NCBI GenBank assembly: GCA_902618485.1
Contig: CACNAR010000006.1
Location: 22,903 to 86,902 of the forward strand
Direction of reading: 5' to 3'
Length of the DNA: 64,000 bases
From: an uncultured Pelagibacteraceae bacterium
GTDB taxonomy: Bacteria; Pseudomonadota; Alphaproteobacteria; Pelagibacterales; Pelagibacteraceae
Below the pieces are notes generated by a model, which was not told the DNA's origin, did not search any database, and saw only the letters and a program-made list of their open reading frames with translations. A program made the position numbers and the translations under genes. Numbering within the stretch: the first letter of the stretch is position 1; each line of letters begins with the position of its first letter. Shown here in pieces: positions 25,350 through 36,287 of this stretch.

Positions 25350-26508
25350 AAATTTAAATTTAAATTTTGGACCTCAACATCCTGCAGCTCATGGAGTTTT
25401 AAGGCTTATACTTGAATTAGATGGTGAAGTCGTAGAAAAAGCTGATCCACATATCGGATTATTACATCGAGGAACTGAAAAACTTATAGAAAATAAAACT
25501 TACATGCAAGCTGTACCTTATTTTGATCGTCTTGATTACGTTGCTCCAATGAACCAAGAGCATGCTTTTGCTTTGGCAATTGAAAAGATCTTGGGAATTG
25601 ATGTGCCTATAAGAGCTCAATTTATAAGAGTAATGTTTTGTGAAATTGGTAGAATTTTAAGTCATATTTTAAATGTTACAACTCAGGCATTGGATGTTGG
25701 TGCTTTAACTCCTTCCTTATGGGGATTTGAAGAAAGAGAAACTTTAATGACATTTTATGAGCGAGCTTCTGGATCTAGATTACATGCAAATTATTTTAGA
25801 GCCGGGGGTGTTCACCAAGATTTGCCAGTCGGGTTAGAGAGAGATATTACAAAGTTTTGTGAAACTTTCCCAAAAGTCATTAATGATTTAGAAAACCTAT
25901 TGACAGATAATAGAATATTTAAACAAAGAAATGTAGACATTGGTATCGTAACAAAAGAGGACGCTCTTGATTATTCTTTTAGCGGTGTAATGATAAGAGG
26001 CTCAGGTGTTCCATGGGATTTAAGAAAATCACAACCGTATGATTGTTATGAACAATTAGAGTTTAAGATACCTATTGGTAAGAATGGAGATTGCTATGAT
26101 CGATATTTGTGCAGAATAGAAGAAATGAAAGAAAGTGTTTCAATAATTAAACAATGTTTAGCAAAGATGGAAAAAGGCCCAATTAAAACTTTTGATGGTA
26201 AAATTTCACCACCATCAAAAAAAGAGATTAAACAATCAATGGAAGCTTTAATACATCATTTTAAATTATTTACAGAAGGATATAGAGTTCCTGAAGATGA
26301 AATTTATACAGCAGTAGAAGCCCCCAAAGGTGAGTTTGGGGTATATTTAATTTCTGATGGATCTAGCAAACCTTACAAATGTAAAATTAGAGCTCCAGGA
26401 TTTTCGCATCTTCAATCTATGGATTACTTAATAAAAGGTCACATGTTAGCAGATGTACCAGCCGTCCTTGGATCTTTGGATATAGTTTTTGGTGAGGTTG
26501 ATAGATGA
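25333..26508 (+). CDS. nuoD: NADH-quinone oxidoreductase subunit D
   Basis: The 391-residue protein is NuoD (49-kDa subunit), which forms the quinone-binding pocket with NuoB. It begins with [20 protein letters not shown] and [12 protein letters not shown], which include the histidine and tyrosine-side residues around the pocket, and ends with [21 protein letters not shown], the usual C terminus. The start lies inside nuoC and the stop overlaps nuoE in ATGA, so translation is coupled on both sides. Confidence 0.97.
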   Translation: MTKKIKNLNLNFGPQHPAAHGVLRLILELDGEVVEKADPHIGLLHRGTEKLIENKTYMQAVPYFDRLDYVAPMNQEHAFALAIEKILGIDVPIRAQFIRVMFCEIGRILSHILNVTTQALDVGALTPSLWGFEERETLMTFYERASGSRLHANYFRAGGVHQDLPVGLERDITKFCETFPKVINDLENLLTDNRIFKQRNVDIGIVTKEDALDYSFSGVMIRGSGVPWDLRKSQPYDCYEQLEFKIPIGKNGDCYDRYLCRIEEMKESVSIIKQCLAKMEKGPIKTFDGKISPPSKKEIKQSMEALIHHFKLFTEGYRVPEDEIYTAVEAPKGEFGVYLISDGSSKPYKCKIRAPGFSHLQSMDYLIKGHMLADVPAVLGSLDIVFGEVDR

Positions 26509-27113
26509 GTTTAAAAAGACCTGCAAAAGAACAACCTGAAAACTTCGAATTTAATTCTTCATCTTTAGATGCTGCAAATAAGATTATTGCAAAATATCCA
26601 AAGGGCAAACAACAAAGTGCTGTAATGGCTTTGCTTTACATCGCACAAAGACAAAATAATAATTGGATACCACTTGCTGCCATGAAATACATAGCAAAAA
26701 TTTTAGATATGCCTTACATAAAAGTTTACGAGGTTGCAACGTTTTACAGTATGTATAATTTATCACCAGTCGGAAAGTATTTTGTCCAAGTATGCACAAC
26801 AACTCCTTGTATGATAAGGGGAGCAAATAAACTAGTAGAGGCATGTAAAGAAAAGATATCTGAAAATGAGTCCGAGCTTTCATCAGATAAAAGCTGTTCT
26901 TGGATGGAAGTTGAGTGTTTAGGTGCTTGTGTTAATGCACCGATGATGCAAATTAATGATGAGTATTATGAAGATTTAAATAAAGAAAAAACGTTAGAGA
27001 TTTTAGATAAGATTTTAAAAGGTGAAACACCAAAAGCGGGATCATATAGAGGAAGAATTAATAATGAGCCAGAGAATAATAGAAAAACACTAATGGAATT
27101 TAAAAATGCTTAA
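26505..27113 (+). CDS. nuoE: NADH-quinone oxidoreductase subunit E
   Basis: The 202-residue protein is NuoE (24-kDa subunit), a thioredoxin-like protein with the N1a [2Fe-2S] cluster. The four cysteine ligands are in CTTTPC and [11 protein letters not shown] (about residues 98-103 and 140-150). The C-terminal extension [20 protein letters not shown] is common in alphaproteobacteria. It overlaps nuoD by 4 bases and nuoF by 8 bases. Confidence 0.96.
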   Translation: MSLKRPAKEQPENFEFNSSSLDAANKIIAKYPKGKQQSAVMALLYIAQRQNNNWIPLAAMKYIAKILDMPYIKVYEVATFYSMYNLSPVGKYFVQVCTTTPCMIRGANKLVEACKEKISENESELSSDKSCSWMEVECLGACVNAPMMQINDEYYEDLNKEKTLEILDKILKGETPKAGSYRGRINNEPENNRKTLMEFKNA

Positions 27114-28434
27114 GGATAAAGATAGAATTTTTCAAAACTTATATAACGATTTGGGTTCTGATATAATTTCAGCTCAAAAAAGAGGTGACTGGGTTAGTAC
27201 TAAAGAAATTATAAGTAAAGGAAGAGATTGGATTATTAATGAAGTCAAAGATTCTCAACTTAGAGGAAGAGGTGGTGCAGGATTTCCAACAGGTTTAAAG
27301 TGGTCCTTTGCACCTAAAGAAGTTAGATCGCGGCCACATTATTTAGTGATTAATGCTGATGAGTCAGAACCAGGAACTTGTAAAGATAGAGATATTTTAA
27401 GATTTGAACCTCATAAATTAATCGAAGGTTGTTTGATTGCGTCCTACGCGGTCCAAGCACATGTTTGCTATATTTATATTAGAGGTGAATATTTCGTTGA
27501 TGGACAAAAACTTCAAGCTGCTATTGATGAAGCATATGAAAAGAAATTAATTGGAAAAGATGCATCTGGAACTGGGTGGGATTTAGATATCTTTATTCAT
27601 TACGGTGCTGGAGCTTATATTTGTGGTGAGGAAACAGCATTACTGGAAAGTATTGAGGGAAACAAAGGTCAACCAAGATTGAAGCCACCTTTCCCTGCTT
27701 TAGTAGGACTTTATGGTTGCCCAACAATAATCAATAATGTTGAAACTATAGCTGTAGTTCCAACTATACTTAAAAGAGGTGGAAAATGGTTTGCATCGTT
27801 AGGAAGGGAAAAAAACACAGGAACAAAAATTTTCTGTATTTCTGGAAACGTTAATTCTCCATGTAATGTTGAGGAGGAAATGAATATTCCTCTTAAGGAA
27901 TTGATCGAAGTACATGCTGGAGGTGTTGTTGGTGGGTGGGATAATTTACAGGCAGTCATACCAGGTGGATCATCAATGCCACTTATACCAAAAGAAAAAT
28001 GTGAAACTTTAACGATGGATTTTGACTCATTAGTGACTGAAAAAAGTGGATTAGGGACTGCAGGAGTGGTCGTTATCAATAAAGATCAAGATATTATTAA
28101 ATGTATGGCTAGAATAGCAAGATTTTATAAACATGAGAGCTGTGGCCAGTGTACACCATGTCGGGAGGGATCTGGCTGGATGTGGAGAATGTTAGAAAGA
28201 ATGGCAAAGGGAGAGGCGTCTAAAGATGAAATAGAAATGTTAGGAGATGTTACAAAACAAATAGAAGGTCATACAATTTGTGCTTTTGGAGAAGGATCGT
28301 CATGGCCAGTCCAAGGGTTACTAAGACACTTTAAAGATGAAATTAAAAAAAGAAACAAATTTGACCCTATTGTTAAAGAAAACAAAAATATTCCTTATTT
28401 GGTTGATCAACATTTATTAGATAAAAATGCTTAA
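27106..28434 (+). CDS. nuoF: NADH-quinone oxidoreductase subunit F
   Basis: The 442-residue protein is NuoF (51-kDa subunit), the NADH-binding subunit with FMN and the N3 [4Fe-4S] cluster. The NADH site is in [15 protein letters not shown] (about residues 49-63), the FMN site in [19 protein letters not shown] (about 166-184), and the cluster cysteines in [12 protein letters not shown] (about 345-356). It overlaps nuoE and nuoG by the same 8-base ATGCTTAA arrangement. Confidence 0.97.
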   Translation: MLKDKDRIFQNLYNDLGSDIISAQKRGDWVSTKEIISKGRDWIINEVKDSQLRGRGGAGFPTGLKWSFAPKEVRSRPHYLVINADESEPGTCKDRDILRFEPHKLIEGCLIASYAVQAHVCYIYIRGEYFVDGQKLQAAIDEAYEKKLIGKDASGTGWDLDIFIHYGAGAYICGEETALLESIEGNKGQPRLKPPFPALVGLYGCPTIINNVETIAVVPTILKRGGKWFASLGREKNTGTKIFCISGNVNSPCNVEEEMNIPLKELIEVHAGGVVGGWDNLQAVIPGGSSMPLIPKEKCETLTMDFDSLVTEKSGLGTAGVVVINKDQDIIKCMARIARFYKHESCGQCTPCREGSGWMWRMLERMAKGEASKDEIEMLGDVTKQIEGHTICAFGEGSSWPVQGLLRHFKDEIKKRNKFDPIVKENKNIPYLVDQHLLDKNA

Positions 28435-30460
28435 ACTAAAAGTAAACGATATTGAAGTTGAGGTTGAAGAGGGTTTAACTGTTCTTCAAGCTTGTGAAAA
28501 AGCTGGGGCTGAAATTCCAAGATTTTGCTATCATGAAAAATTATCAATAGCTGGTAATTGCAGAATGTGTTTAGTTGAAATGGAAAAATCACCCAAGCCT
28601 GTAGCCTCATGTGCGATGCCAGCTGCTGATGGAATGGTTATAAGAACAAATACACCAAAAATAGAAAAATCTAGAAAAGGTGTGATGGAATTCTTATTAG
28701 CAAATCATCCATTAGACTGTCCTGTTTGTGATCAAGGCGGAGAATGTGACTTACAAGATCAGTCAATGTTTTACGGGATTGATAAGTCGAGATTTAAAGA
28801 GAATAAAAGAGCAGTTCCAGACAAAAACATGGGTCCATTAATAAAGACTCAAATGACAAGATGTATCCATTGCACGAGATGCGTGAGATTTGCAACAGAG
28901 GTAGCGGGTGTTCCAGAATTAGGCGCTATCGGAAGAGGAGAAGACATGCAAATAACTACATATTTAGAGCAGTCTGTTCAATCAGAATTATCAGGAAATG
29001 TAATAGATCTTTGTCCAGTTGGGGCACTTACATCTAAACCTTATGTTTTTGAAGCAAGACCATGGGAACTAAAAAAAACTGAAACTATAGATGTAATGGA
29101 TGCTGTTGGTTCTAATATAAGAGTTGATACATATGATTGGGAAGTGAAAAGAGTATTACCAATAATAAATGAGGATATAAATGAGGAATGGATTTCAGAT
29201 AAAACAAGATACGCCTGTGATGGATTGTTAAACCAACGATTAGATACTCCATATGTAAAATACAATAATAAGTTCGAAAAAGCTTCTTGGGATGAAGTTT
29301 ATAAAATCATTAAATCAAAAATTGAAAATACAGATAACAAAAAAATATGTGGTTTTGTTGGAGACCTTTCCAATATGGAAGCAAGTTTTATTTTTAAAGA
29401 ATTTTTAGAAAGAACAATAAATACAAAAAACTATGAGTCTCGATCCATCAAAACTTTTATTGATAGTTCAAAAAGAGAAAATTACATATTTAACTCAAAA
29501 ATAAACGGAATAGAAGAAGCAGATTTAATCTTAATGATTGGGACTAATCCGAGATATGAAGCAACAATGGTAAACGCAAGAATTCGAAAAGCATTTTTAA
29601 ATAATGATACAAAAATTATCTCTTTAAATAACATTGGAGACCTTACTTATCCATATGAAAGTTTAGATGGAAATACACAGACTTTAAAAGATATTTTTGA
29701 TAACAATAACGAAATTTCAAAAAAAATAATAAATTCAAAAAAACCATTAATTATAATTGGTGAGTCATTTCTAAGAATTAATTCTGCTGAATATTTATTT
29801 AATTCACTTAAGAATTTTTTGATAAAGAACGAAAAAATTTCAAACGATTGGAATCCACTGAATATATTATCTGTAGATGCAGGAACAGTTGGTAATTTGG
29901 AATTAGATATAATTGATAAAAATAACATGTTACTTGATGAAGTTAAGAAAAATAAATTTGAAGTTATTTATCTACTTGGGCAAGATAACCTAAATTTTAA
30001 AAAGAAAGATGAATTTATCATTTATCAAGGTAGTCACGGTGATAGAGGTGCAGAAATTGCCGATATTATTTTACCTGGTGCTGCTTACACAGAGCAATCG
30101 GGCCATTACACAAACTTAGAGGGAAAAATTCAAAAAGCTTATAAGGCATCATATCCACCTGGTGATGCAAAAGAAGATTGGCAAATAATAAATGATCTTG
30201 CAGAAACAATGAATAATAGAAAGCTTTTCAATGATAAAGAGGAGCTTGAAAGTAGTATGTTTAATTATTTAAAAATAAAACAAGAGCAAAAAAATCCTGA
30301 TTTTGTTGAAAAGATTGAACAAAAAACTTTTGAAAATGAAAAAATAAAAGTTGAATTTAAAGATTACTATTTCTCAAATGTAGTTGCCCGTGCATCAAAA
30401 ACAATGTTTGAATGTAATAATTCAAAGTTAGTTTTAAAAAAAACAGGTACAGAGGGATAA
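28427..30460 (+). CDS. nuoG: NADH-quinone oxidoreductase subunit G
   Basis: The 677-residue protein is NuoG, the largest peripheral subunit. The N-terminal ferredoxin-like domain has [15 protein letters not shown] and a later cysteine (N1b cluster), then the [19 protein letters not shown] motif (N5, with the histidine ligand) and [10 protein letters not shown] with CPVGAL (N4). The remainder, from about residue 220, is a molybdopterin-oxidoreductase-like domain that no longer binds the cofactor. It channels electrons from NuoE/F towards NuoI. It overlaps nuoF by 8 bases and is 3 bases before nuoH. Confidence 0.97.
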   Translation: MLKLKVNDIEVEVEEGLTVLQACEKAGAEIPRFCYHEKLSIAGNCRMCLVEMEKSPKPVASCAMPAADGMVIRTNTPKIEKSRKGVMEFLLANHPLDCPVCDQGGECDLQDQSMFYGIDKSRFKENKRAVPDKNMGPLIKTQMTRCIHCTRCVRFATEVAGVPELGAIGRGEDMQITTYLEQSVQSELSGNVIDLCPVGALTSKPYVFEARPWELKKTETIDVMDAVGSNIRVDTYDWEVKRVLPIINEDINEEWISDKTRYACDGLLNQRLDTPYVKYNNKFEKASWDEVYKIIKSKIENTDNKKICGFVGDLSNMEASFIFKEFLERTINTKNYESRSIKTFIDSSKRENYIFNSKINGIEEADLILMIGTNPRYEATMVNARIRKAFLNNDTKIISLNNIGDLTYPYESLDGNTQTLKDIFDNNNEISKKIINSKKPLIIIGESFLRINSAEYLFNSLKNFLIKNEKISNDWNPLNILSVDAGTVGNLELDIIDKNNMLLDEVKKNKFEVIYLLGQDNLNFKKKDEFIIYQGSHGDRGAEIADIILPGAAYTEQSGHYTNLEGKIQKAYKASYPPGDAKEDWQIINDLAETMNNRKLFNDKEELESSMFNYLKIKQEQKNPDFVEKIEQKTFENEKIKVEFKDYYFSNVVARASKTMFECNNSKLVLKKTGTEG

Positions 30461-30463
30461 TAA

Positions 30464-31462
30464 ATGGGATATTTAGATTTAATTTTTCAGGAAACATATA
30501 AGATTTTATTTTTACTGGTTCCAGTTTTAGTATCTGTCGCGATGATTGTTTGGTTAGATAGAAGAGTTTGGGCTTTTGTTCAAAAAAGACAAGGTCCAAA
30601 TGTAGTCGGTCCATTTGGCTTACTGCAATCTTTGGCTGATGCACTAAAATATATTTTTAAAGAGATAATTATACCTGCTAGCTCAAATAAGATAATTTTC
30701 ATTTTAGCACCAATTATTACAATGACCCTTGCTTTAATAGCTTGGGCTGTGATTCCTTTTGGTGTTGACCAAGTTCTAGCTGATATTAACGTAGGAATTT
30801 TGTATATATTCGCTGTTTCATCATTAGGTGTCTATGGAATAATAATGGGTGGATGGGCTTCAAATTCTAAATACCCATTTCTAGGTTCAATAAGATCAGC
30901 GGCACAAATGGTTTCTTACGAGGTATCAATAGGTATAATAATTATAAATGTCTTATTGTGTGTAGGCTCATTAAATTTAAATGACATAGTACTTGCTCAA
31001 AAAGACATGTGGTTTGTTATTCCATTGTTTCCAATGTTTGTAATTTTTTTTATATCAGCATTAGCTGAAACAAATAGACCACCTTTTGATTTACCTGAAG
31101 CAGAGGCAGAATTAGTTGCAGGATATCAAACAGAGTATTCTGGAATGATGTATGCAATGTTTTGGTTAGGAGAGTACGCAAATATTCTACTAATGTGTGC
31201 TTTAGGATCAATCCTATTTTTAGGAGGGTGGCTGTCTCCGATTGAGCTCTATCCATTTAACTTAATTCCAGGAGCTTTTTGGCTAATTTTTAAGATATTA
31301 TTTTTATTTATACTTTTTGCGTTGGTAAAAGCTATTGTACCAAGATATAGATATGATCAGCTTATGAGACTAGGTTGGAAAATATTTTTACCATTATCTT
31401 TAACTTACGTTGTTCTAACTGCTAGTTATCTTTTTTATTTTAACCTTTTACCTACTAATTAA
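30464..31462 (+). CDS. nuoH: NADH-quinone oxidoreductase subunit H
   Basis: The 332-residue membrane protein is NuoH, with eight or more helices, which forms part of the quinone chamber. Signatures are [20 protein letters not shown] (about residues 26-45) and [20 protein letters not shown] (about 200-219), with the acidic residues on the route of proton coupling. NuoI starts directly after its stop. Confidence 0.97.
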   Translation: MGYLDLIFQETYKILFLLVPVLVSVAMIVWLDRRVWAFVQKRQGPNVVGPFGLLQSLADALKYIFKEIIIPASSNKIIFILAPIITMTLALIAWAVIPFGVDQVLADINVGILYIFAVSSLGVYGIIMGGWASNSKYPFLGSIRSAAQMVSYEVSIGIIIINVLLCVGSLNLNDIVLAQKDMWFVIPLFPMFVIFFISALAETNRPPFDLPEAEAELVAGYQTEYSGMMYAMFWLGEYANILLMCALGSILFLGGWLSPIELYPFNLIPGAFWLIFKILFLFILFALVKAIVPRYRYDQLMRLGWKIFLPLSLTYVVLTASYLFYFNLLPTN

Positions 31463-31948
31463 ATGAAAATTTCTAGATTTTTAAAAACGATATTTATGAC
31501 AGATTTTATTGGAGGGCTTTTTATTGCGACAAAAGAATTATTTAAATCAAAAAAAACAATAAATTATCCATTTGAAAAAGGTAAAATAAGTCCAAGATTT
31601 AGAGGCGAACATGCTTTAAGAAGATATCCCAATGGTGAAGAAAGATGTATTGCGTGTAAATTATGTGAGGCTGTTTGTCCTGCTCAAGCAATTACTATTG
31701 AGTCTTCTCAAAGATCAGATGGAAGTAGAAAAACGACTCGTTATGACATCGATATGATGAAATGTATTTATTGTGGTTTATGCGAAGAGTCTTGCCCTGT
31801 AGATGCAATAGTTCAAGGACCAAATTTTGAATTCTCCACAGAAACTCGTGAAGAGCTTTATTATACTAAAGAAAAACTTCTTGATAATGGAGACAGATGG
31901 GAAAATATTTTGGCAGCTAATATTAAGTCAGATAATCCTTACAGATAA
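31463..31948 (+). CDS. nuoI: NADH-quinone oxidoreductase subunit I
   Basis: The 161-residue protein is NuoI, a ferredoxin-like subunit with two [4Fe-4S] clusters (N6a and N6b). The cysteine motifs are [16 protein letters not shown] (about residues 61-76) and [16 protein letters not shown] (about 100-115). It bridges electron flow from NuoG to NuoB. It starts at the base after the nuoH stop and is 3 bases before nuoJ. Confidence 0.97.
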   Translation: MKISRFLKTIFMTDFIGGLFIATKELFKSKKTINYPFEKGKISPRFRGEHALRRYPNGEERCIACKLCEAVCPAQAITIESSQRSDGSRKTTRYDIDMMKCIYCGLCEESCPVDAIVQGPNFEFSTETREELYYTKEKLLDNGDRWENILAANIKSDNPYR

Positions 31949-31951
31949 TTT

Positions 31952-32584
31952 ATGATTGCGCATGCAATATTTTTTTACATATTCTCGATAATTGCAGTTG
32001 TTTCAGCAGTTATGGTTACGGTATCTAAAAATACTGTCCATTCTGTTTTTTTTTTAATTTTAGATTTTATAAGTATATCCTGCCTTTTTATCATGATCGG
32101 TGCAGAATTTTTAGGAATGATAATGTTAATTGTTTATGTCGGAGCTGTAGCAGTATTATTTTTGTTTGTAGTAATGATGCTAAATGTTGCTCAACAAAAA
32201 AATCAATGGTTTATATCTAAAGAAAACTCCAATCACATACCAATTGGATTATTGATAAGTGTTATAATCTTTTTTGAACTCATAATTGTTATAGGTGGAT
32301 GGAAATACAAACCCGACTTATTTGACCAACTTAATCTATCAATAGTAAACGATGCTAGTAATACACATTCATTAGGAATGGTTTTATATACAGACTATAT
32401 TCACATCTTTCAAATAAGTGGGATGATACTTCTTATAGCAATGATAGGAGCTATTGTTCTTACTTTTAGACAAAGAGAAGGTGTAAAAAAACAAAGTTAT
32501 TTGAAACAAATTTCTAGAGAAAGAGCTGAGGGTGTAGAGGTTGTAGAGGTTGCTTCTAACAGAGGAGTTAAAATAGATGATTGA
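31952..32584 (+). CDS. nuoJ: NADH-quinone oxidoreductase subunit J
   Basis: The 210-residue protein is NuoJ, with five membrane helices and a hydrophilic C-terminal tail. The helix-3 segment [20 protein letters not shown] (about residues 50-69) is the most conserved part and contains the pi-bulge region involved in coupling. The tail after [15 protein letters not shown] is usual in alphaproteobacteria. It overlaps nuoK by 8 bases. Confidence 0.96.
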   Translation: MIAHAIFFYIFSIIAVVSAVMVTVSKNTVHSVFFLILDFISISCLFIMIGAEFLGMIMLIVYVGAVAVLFLFVVMMLNVAQQKNQWFISKENSNHIPIGLLISVIIFFELIIVIGGWKYKPDLFDQLNLSIVNDASNTHSLGMVLYTDYIHIFQISGMILLIAMIGAIVLTFRQREGVKKQSYLKQISRERAEGVEVVEVASNRGVKIDD

Positions 32585-32888
32585 AATAGGCTTAGGACAT
32601 TACTTAACATTAGGTGCAGTCATTTTTAGTATAGGAATAATTGGAATTTTTTTAAATAGAAAAAATATTATTGTAATACTTATGAGTATAGAGCTTATAT
32701 TGTTAGCTGTTAATATTAATCTAGTATCTTTCTCAATGTATTTAGGTGATTTGACTGGACAAGTATTTACTCTATTTATATTAACTGTTGCTGCTGCAGA
32801 AGCAGCAATTGGTCTTGCAATCATAGTTGTTTACTACAGAAATTCTGGAACAATTCGTGTCGAGGAAATTGATAAATTAAAAGGGTAA
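32577..32888 (+). CDS. nuoK: NADH-quinone oxidoreductase subunit K
   Basis: The 103-residue protein is NuoK, with three membrane helices. The conserved glutamates are in [15 protein letters not shown] (about residues 36-50) and [13 protein letters not shown] (about 71-83), which line the proton path. The length is normal. It overlaps nuoJ and is 1 base before nuoL. Confidence 0.96.
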   Translation: MIEIGLGHYLTLGAVIFSIGIIGIFLNRKNIIVILMSIELILLAVNINLVSFSMYLGDLTGQVFTLFILTVAAAEAAIGLAIIVVYYRNSGTIRVEEIDKLKG

Positions 32889-32889
32889 A

Positions 32890-34803
32890 ATGGAAATTTC
32901 AATAATAGCTTTACCTTTGATTGCCTCAATAATATCTGGATTTTTTGGAAAATTTATCGGTGATCGAAATTCTGAAATTGTTACAAGTTTATTGGTATCG
33001 ATATCTGCTATTTTGTCAGCTTTAGTTTTATACGAGGTAATAGTCAATCAATATCAAGATAACATCACAATAGCTACATGGATAAGCTCAGGATCATTGA
33101 ATGTTAATTGGTCGATGAAGATTGATGCGTTATCAGCTGTAATGTTGGTTGTAGTAACATCTGTTTCTGCACTTGTTCATATTTATTCAATTGGTTATAT
33201 GTCACATGATCCTCATAAGCCAAGGTTCATGGCTTATTTATCATTATTTACTTTTGCGATGTTAATGTTGGTAACTTCAGACAATTTCATTCAATTATTT
33301 TTTGGTTGGGAGGGAGTTGGTCTATGTTCTTACTTCTTAATAGGCTTTTGGTTTAAAAAAGAGTCTGCAAATAAAGCTGCAATTAAAGCATTTGTTGTTA
33401 ATAGAGTTGGAGATTTCGGATTTGCTCTAGGTATTTTTTTAATATTTTATTTATTCGGAACAGTAAATTATTCTGAGGTTTTTCAGCAAATTCCAAACAT
33501 TACAGAAAAAAATTTAGTTTTTTTAGGTATTGAAATTAATGCGATAGATTTGATTTGCTTACTTTTATTTATTGGCGCCATGGGTAAATCAGCTCAAATT
33601 TTACTTCATACGTGGTTGCCAGATGCTATGGAGGGTCCAACACCTGTGTCAGCCTTAATTCATGCAGCAACTATGGTTACAGCAGGTGTTTTTCTTGTTG
33701 TTAGATGTTCACCTATTTACGAATATTCTGAATTCGTACTAAATATAATTACTGTAATTGGTATGAGCACAGCTTTTTTTGCTGCAACTGTTGCTTTGGT
33801 TCAAAATGATATAAAAAAGATAATAGCCTATTCTACATGTAGTCAATTAGGTTATATGTTTTTTGCTACTGGAGTGGGTGCTTATAACGTAGCAATGTTT
33901 CATTTATTTACTCATGCTTTCTTTAAAGCTTTATTATTTTTGGGATCTGGTTCAGTCATCCATGCATTTAAAGATGAGCAAGATATAAATAATATGGGAG
34001 GAGTATGGAAAAAGTTACCCTACACTTATTCATTAATGATTATTGGAACGTTGGCATTAACTGGTTTTCCTTTGCTATCAGGTTTTTATTCTAAAGATGC
34101 AATAATAGAATTCGCATATTTAAGAGGTAATACAACAGGTTATTATGCAGCTGGAATTGGTATTTTTACGGCATTTTTAACTTCCATTTATTCTTGGAGG
34201 CTAATATTTAAAACTTTTCACGGTGATTATAACAATAAAGAGATAAAAATTGAGGACACCCATGAGTCTCCTATAGTTATGTTGATACCTTTAGTCTTAC
34301 TTTCTTTGGGTGCAATATTTGCAGGATTTATTTTTAAGGATTTGTTTATTGGTAATTATGGTTTGAATAATTTTTGGAAAGACTCAATATTTTTTCTAAA
34401 ACCATTAAGTACGGAACACCCACCATTATGGTTTTTATTATTGACCCCAATACTAGTAATTTTATCTATACCAACAGCATATTATCTATTTGTTAAGAAT
34501 AAAAATTTACCAGAACAAATTGTAAAAATTAACAAACCCTTGTACCTATTCTTATTAAATAAGTGGTATTTTGATGAATTATATGATGCGCTATTTGTAA
34601 AACCATCAAAAAAATTTGGATTATTTTTGTGGAAGTTTTTTGATTTAAAGATAATCGATGGTTTTGGGCCTGACGGTATCTCTGCAATTATCAAAAGATT
34701 TTCCGTTAAAGCAAATAAATTTCAAAGTGGATTTATTTATCAATATGCGTTTGTTATGCTTCTTGGATTTTCTGCTTTATTAACTTTTCTAATTGTTAAA
34801 TAA
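32890..34803 (+). CDS. nuoL: NADH-quinone oxidoreductase subunit L
   Basis: The 637-residue protein is NuoL, the distal antiporter-like proton pump subunit, with about 14-16 helices and the long lateral helix at the C terminus. The signatures are FFGWEGVGLCSYFLIGFW (about residues 137-154, with the key glutamate), LLHTWLPDAMEGPTPVSALI (about 237-256, with HAATMVTAGV following), and KKIIAYSTCSQLGYMF. The stop overlaps the nuoM ATG by one base (TAATG). Confidence 0.97.
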   Translation: MEISIIALPLIASIISGFFGKFIGDRNSEIVTSLLVSISAILSALVLYEVIVNQYQDNITIATWISSGSLNVNWSMKIDALSAVMLVVVTSVSALVHIYSIGYMSHDPHKPRFMAYLSLFTFAMLMLVTSDNFIQLFFGWEGVGLCSYFLIGFWFKKESANKAAIKAFVVNRVGDFGFALGIFLIFYLFGTVNYSEVFQQIPNITEKNLVFLGIEINAIDLICLLLFIGAMGKSAQILLHTWLPDAMEGPTPVSALIHAATMVTAGVFLVVRCSPIYEYSEFVLNIITVIGMSTAFFAATVALVQNDIKKIIAYSTCSQLGYMFFATGVGAYNVAMFHLFTHAFFKALLFLGSGSVIHAFKDEQDINNMGGVWKKLPYTYSLMIIGTLALTGFPLLSGFYSKDAIIEFAYLRGNTTGYYAAGIGIFTAFLTSIYSWRLIFKTFHGDYNNKEIKIEDTHESPIVMLIPLVLLSLGAIFAGFIFKDLFIGNYGLNNFWKDSIFFLKPLSTEHPPLWFLLLTPILVILSIPTAYYLFVKNKNLPEQIVKINKPLYLFLLNKWYFDELYDALFVKPSKKFGLFLWKFFDLKIIDGFGPDGISAIIKRFSVKANKFQSGFIYQYAFVMLLGFSALLTFLIVK

Positions 34804-36287
34804 TGAATTTTCCTATCCTTTCTTCATTAATTTTATTACCAACAGTAGGTGCTTTTTTCTTATTTTTTACAAGAAGCAACAAGCAAAATAATTTTACTGT
34901 GAAATACGTCGCATTGTTTACTTCTTTTGTAAATTTTCTTTTATCAATCTATTTGTGGATACTTTTCGATCATACGACCTCAGAGTTTCAATTTGTAGAA
35001 CAAAGAATTTGGATTGAGGATTTTATAAATTATAAAGTGGGTGTTGACGGAATTTCAATTTTATTTATTTTACTGACAACATTTATTACTCCACTTTGTA
35101 TCTTGTCAGTAAATAATTCCATTAAAGAAAGATTAAGTGAATTTTTAATTGCAGTATTAATTATGGAGTCTTTCATGATAGGAGTATTTTGTTCTTTAGA
35201 TCTTGTAATTTTTTACTTATTTTTTGAAGCTGGTCTGATACCAATGTTTTTAATTATTGGAATATGGGGAGGGGCTAGAAGAGTTTATTCTGCGTTTAAA
35301 TTTTTTCTTTACACTTTACTTGGGTCAGTATTAATGTTGGTTGCTATAATTACTATATATTGGTTAACCGGTACTACAGATGTAATTGAACTTTATAGTT
35401 TAGGCATTGAGACTAAATATCAAAATTTGTTATGGCTTGCTTTTTTTAGTTCTTTTGCAGTCAAAACTCCAATGTGGCCAGTCCACACTTGGTTACCAGA
35501 TGCTCATGTTGAAGCTCCAACAGCAGGATCAGTTTTATTAGCTGCAATTTTATTAAAAATGGCAGGTTATGGATTTATAAGATTTTCATTAGGACTATTT
35601 CCTGTTGCATCAGAAGTTTTTACTCCACTAATTTACACATTGAGCGTTATCGCAATTATTTTCACATCTTTTATCGCTTTAATGCAGGAAGATATGAAAA
35701 AGCTAATTGCGTACTCTTCTGTTGCTCACATGGGATATGTTACTTTAGGTATTTTTACCATTCAACAACAGGGTATTGAGGGAAGTATAATTCAAATGAT
35801 AAGTCATGGATTAGTTTCTGCTGCACTATTTTTGTGTGTTGGTGTTGTTTACGATCGGATGCATTCAAGACTTATTGATACTTATGGTGGAATTGTAAGT
35901 ATCATTCCAAAGTATTCTGTCTTATTCATGTTATTTACTTTGGCAGCTTTGGGCCTTCCTGGCACTAGTGGGTTTATAGGTGAATTTTTAATATTGATGG
36001 GAGCATTTAAAGATAACTTTTTAGTTGCTGTTATTGCTAGCATTGGAGTAATTATTGGCGCAGCTTATATGCTTTGGTTATACAAAAGAGTGATATTTGG
36101 AAAATTAATTAATAATGACTTAAAAAAAATGATAGATTTGAATAGATCGGAGTCAGTTATATTAACTTCTTTGGCTATACCAACTTTGTTTTTTGGTTTT
36201 TATCCAGATCCTTTAATTAATACAATAGAGGTATCTATTTCAGATTTGATAGAAACATACAACTTTAGATTAGCGAGCAAGATATAA
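34803..36287 (+). CDS. nuoM: NADH-quinone oxidoreductase subunit M
   Basis: The 494-residue protein is NuoM, the second antiporter-like proton pump subunit, with about 14 helices. The segments FEAGLIPMFLIIGIWGG (about residues 141-157, key glutamate), WPVHTWLPDAHVEAPTAGSV (about 225-244) and MKKLIAYSSVAHMGYVTLG are typical. It overlaps nuoL and nuoN by one base on each side, so nuoL, nuoM and nuoN are probably translated as a chain. Confidence 0.97.
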   Translation: MNFPILSSLILLPTVGAFFLFFTRSNKQNNFTVKYVALFTSFVNFLLSIYLWILFDHTTSEFQFVEQRIWIEDFINYKVGVDGISILFILLTTFITPLCILSVNNSIKERLSEFLIAVLIMESFMIGVFCSLDLVIFYLFFEAGLIPMFLIIGIWGGARRVYSAFKFFLYTLLGSVLMLVAIITIYWLTGTTDVIELYSLGIETKYQNLLWLAFFSSFAVKTPMWPVHTWLPDAHVEAPTAGSVLLAAILLKMAGYGFIRFSLGLFPVASEVFTPLIYTLSVIAIIFTSFIALMQEDMKKLIAYSSVAHMGYVTLGIFTIQQQGIEGSIIQMISHGLVSAALFLCVGVVYDRMHSRLIDTYGGIVSIIPKYSVLFMLFTLAALGLPGTSGFIGEFLILMGAFKDNFLVAVIASIGVIIGAAYMLWLYKRVIFGKLINNDLKKMIDLNRSESVILTSLAIPTLFFGFYPDPLINTIEVSISDLIETYNFRLASKI

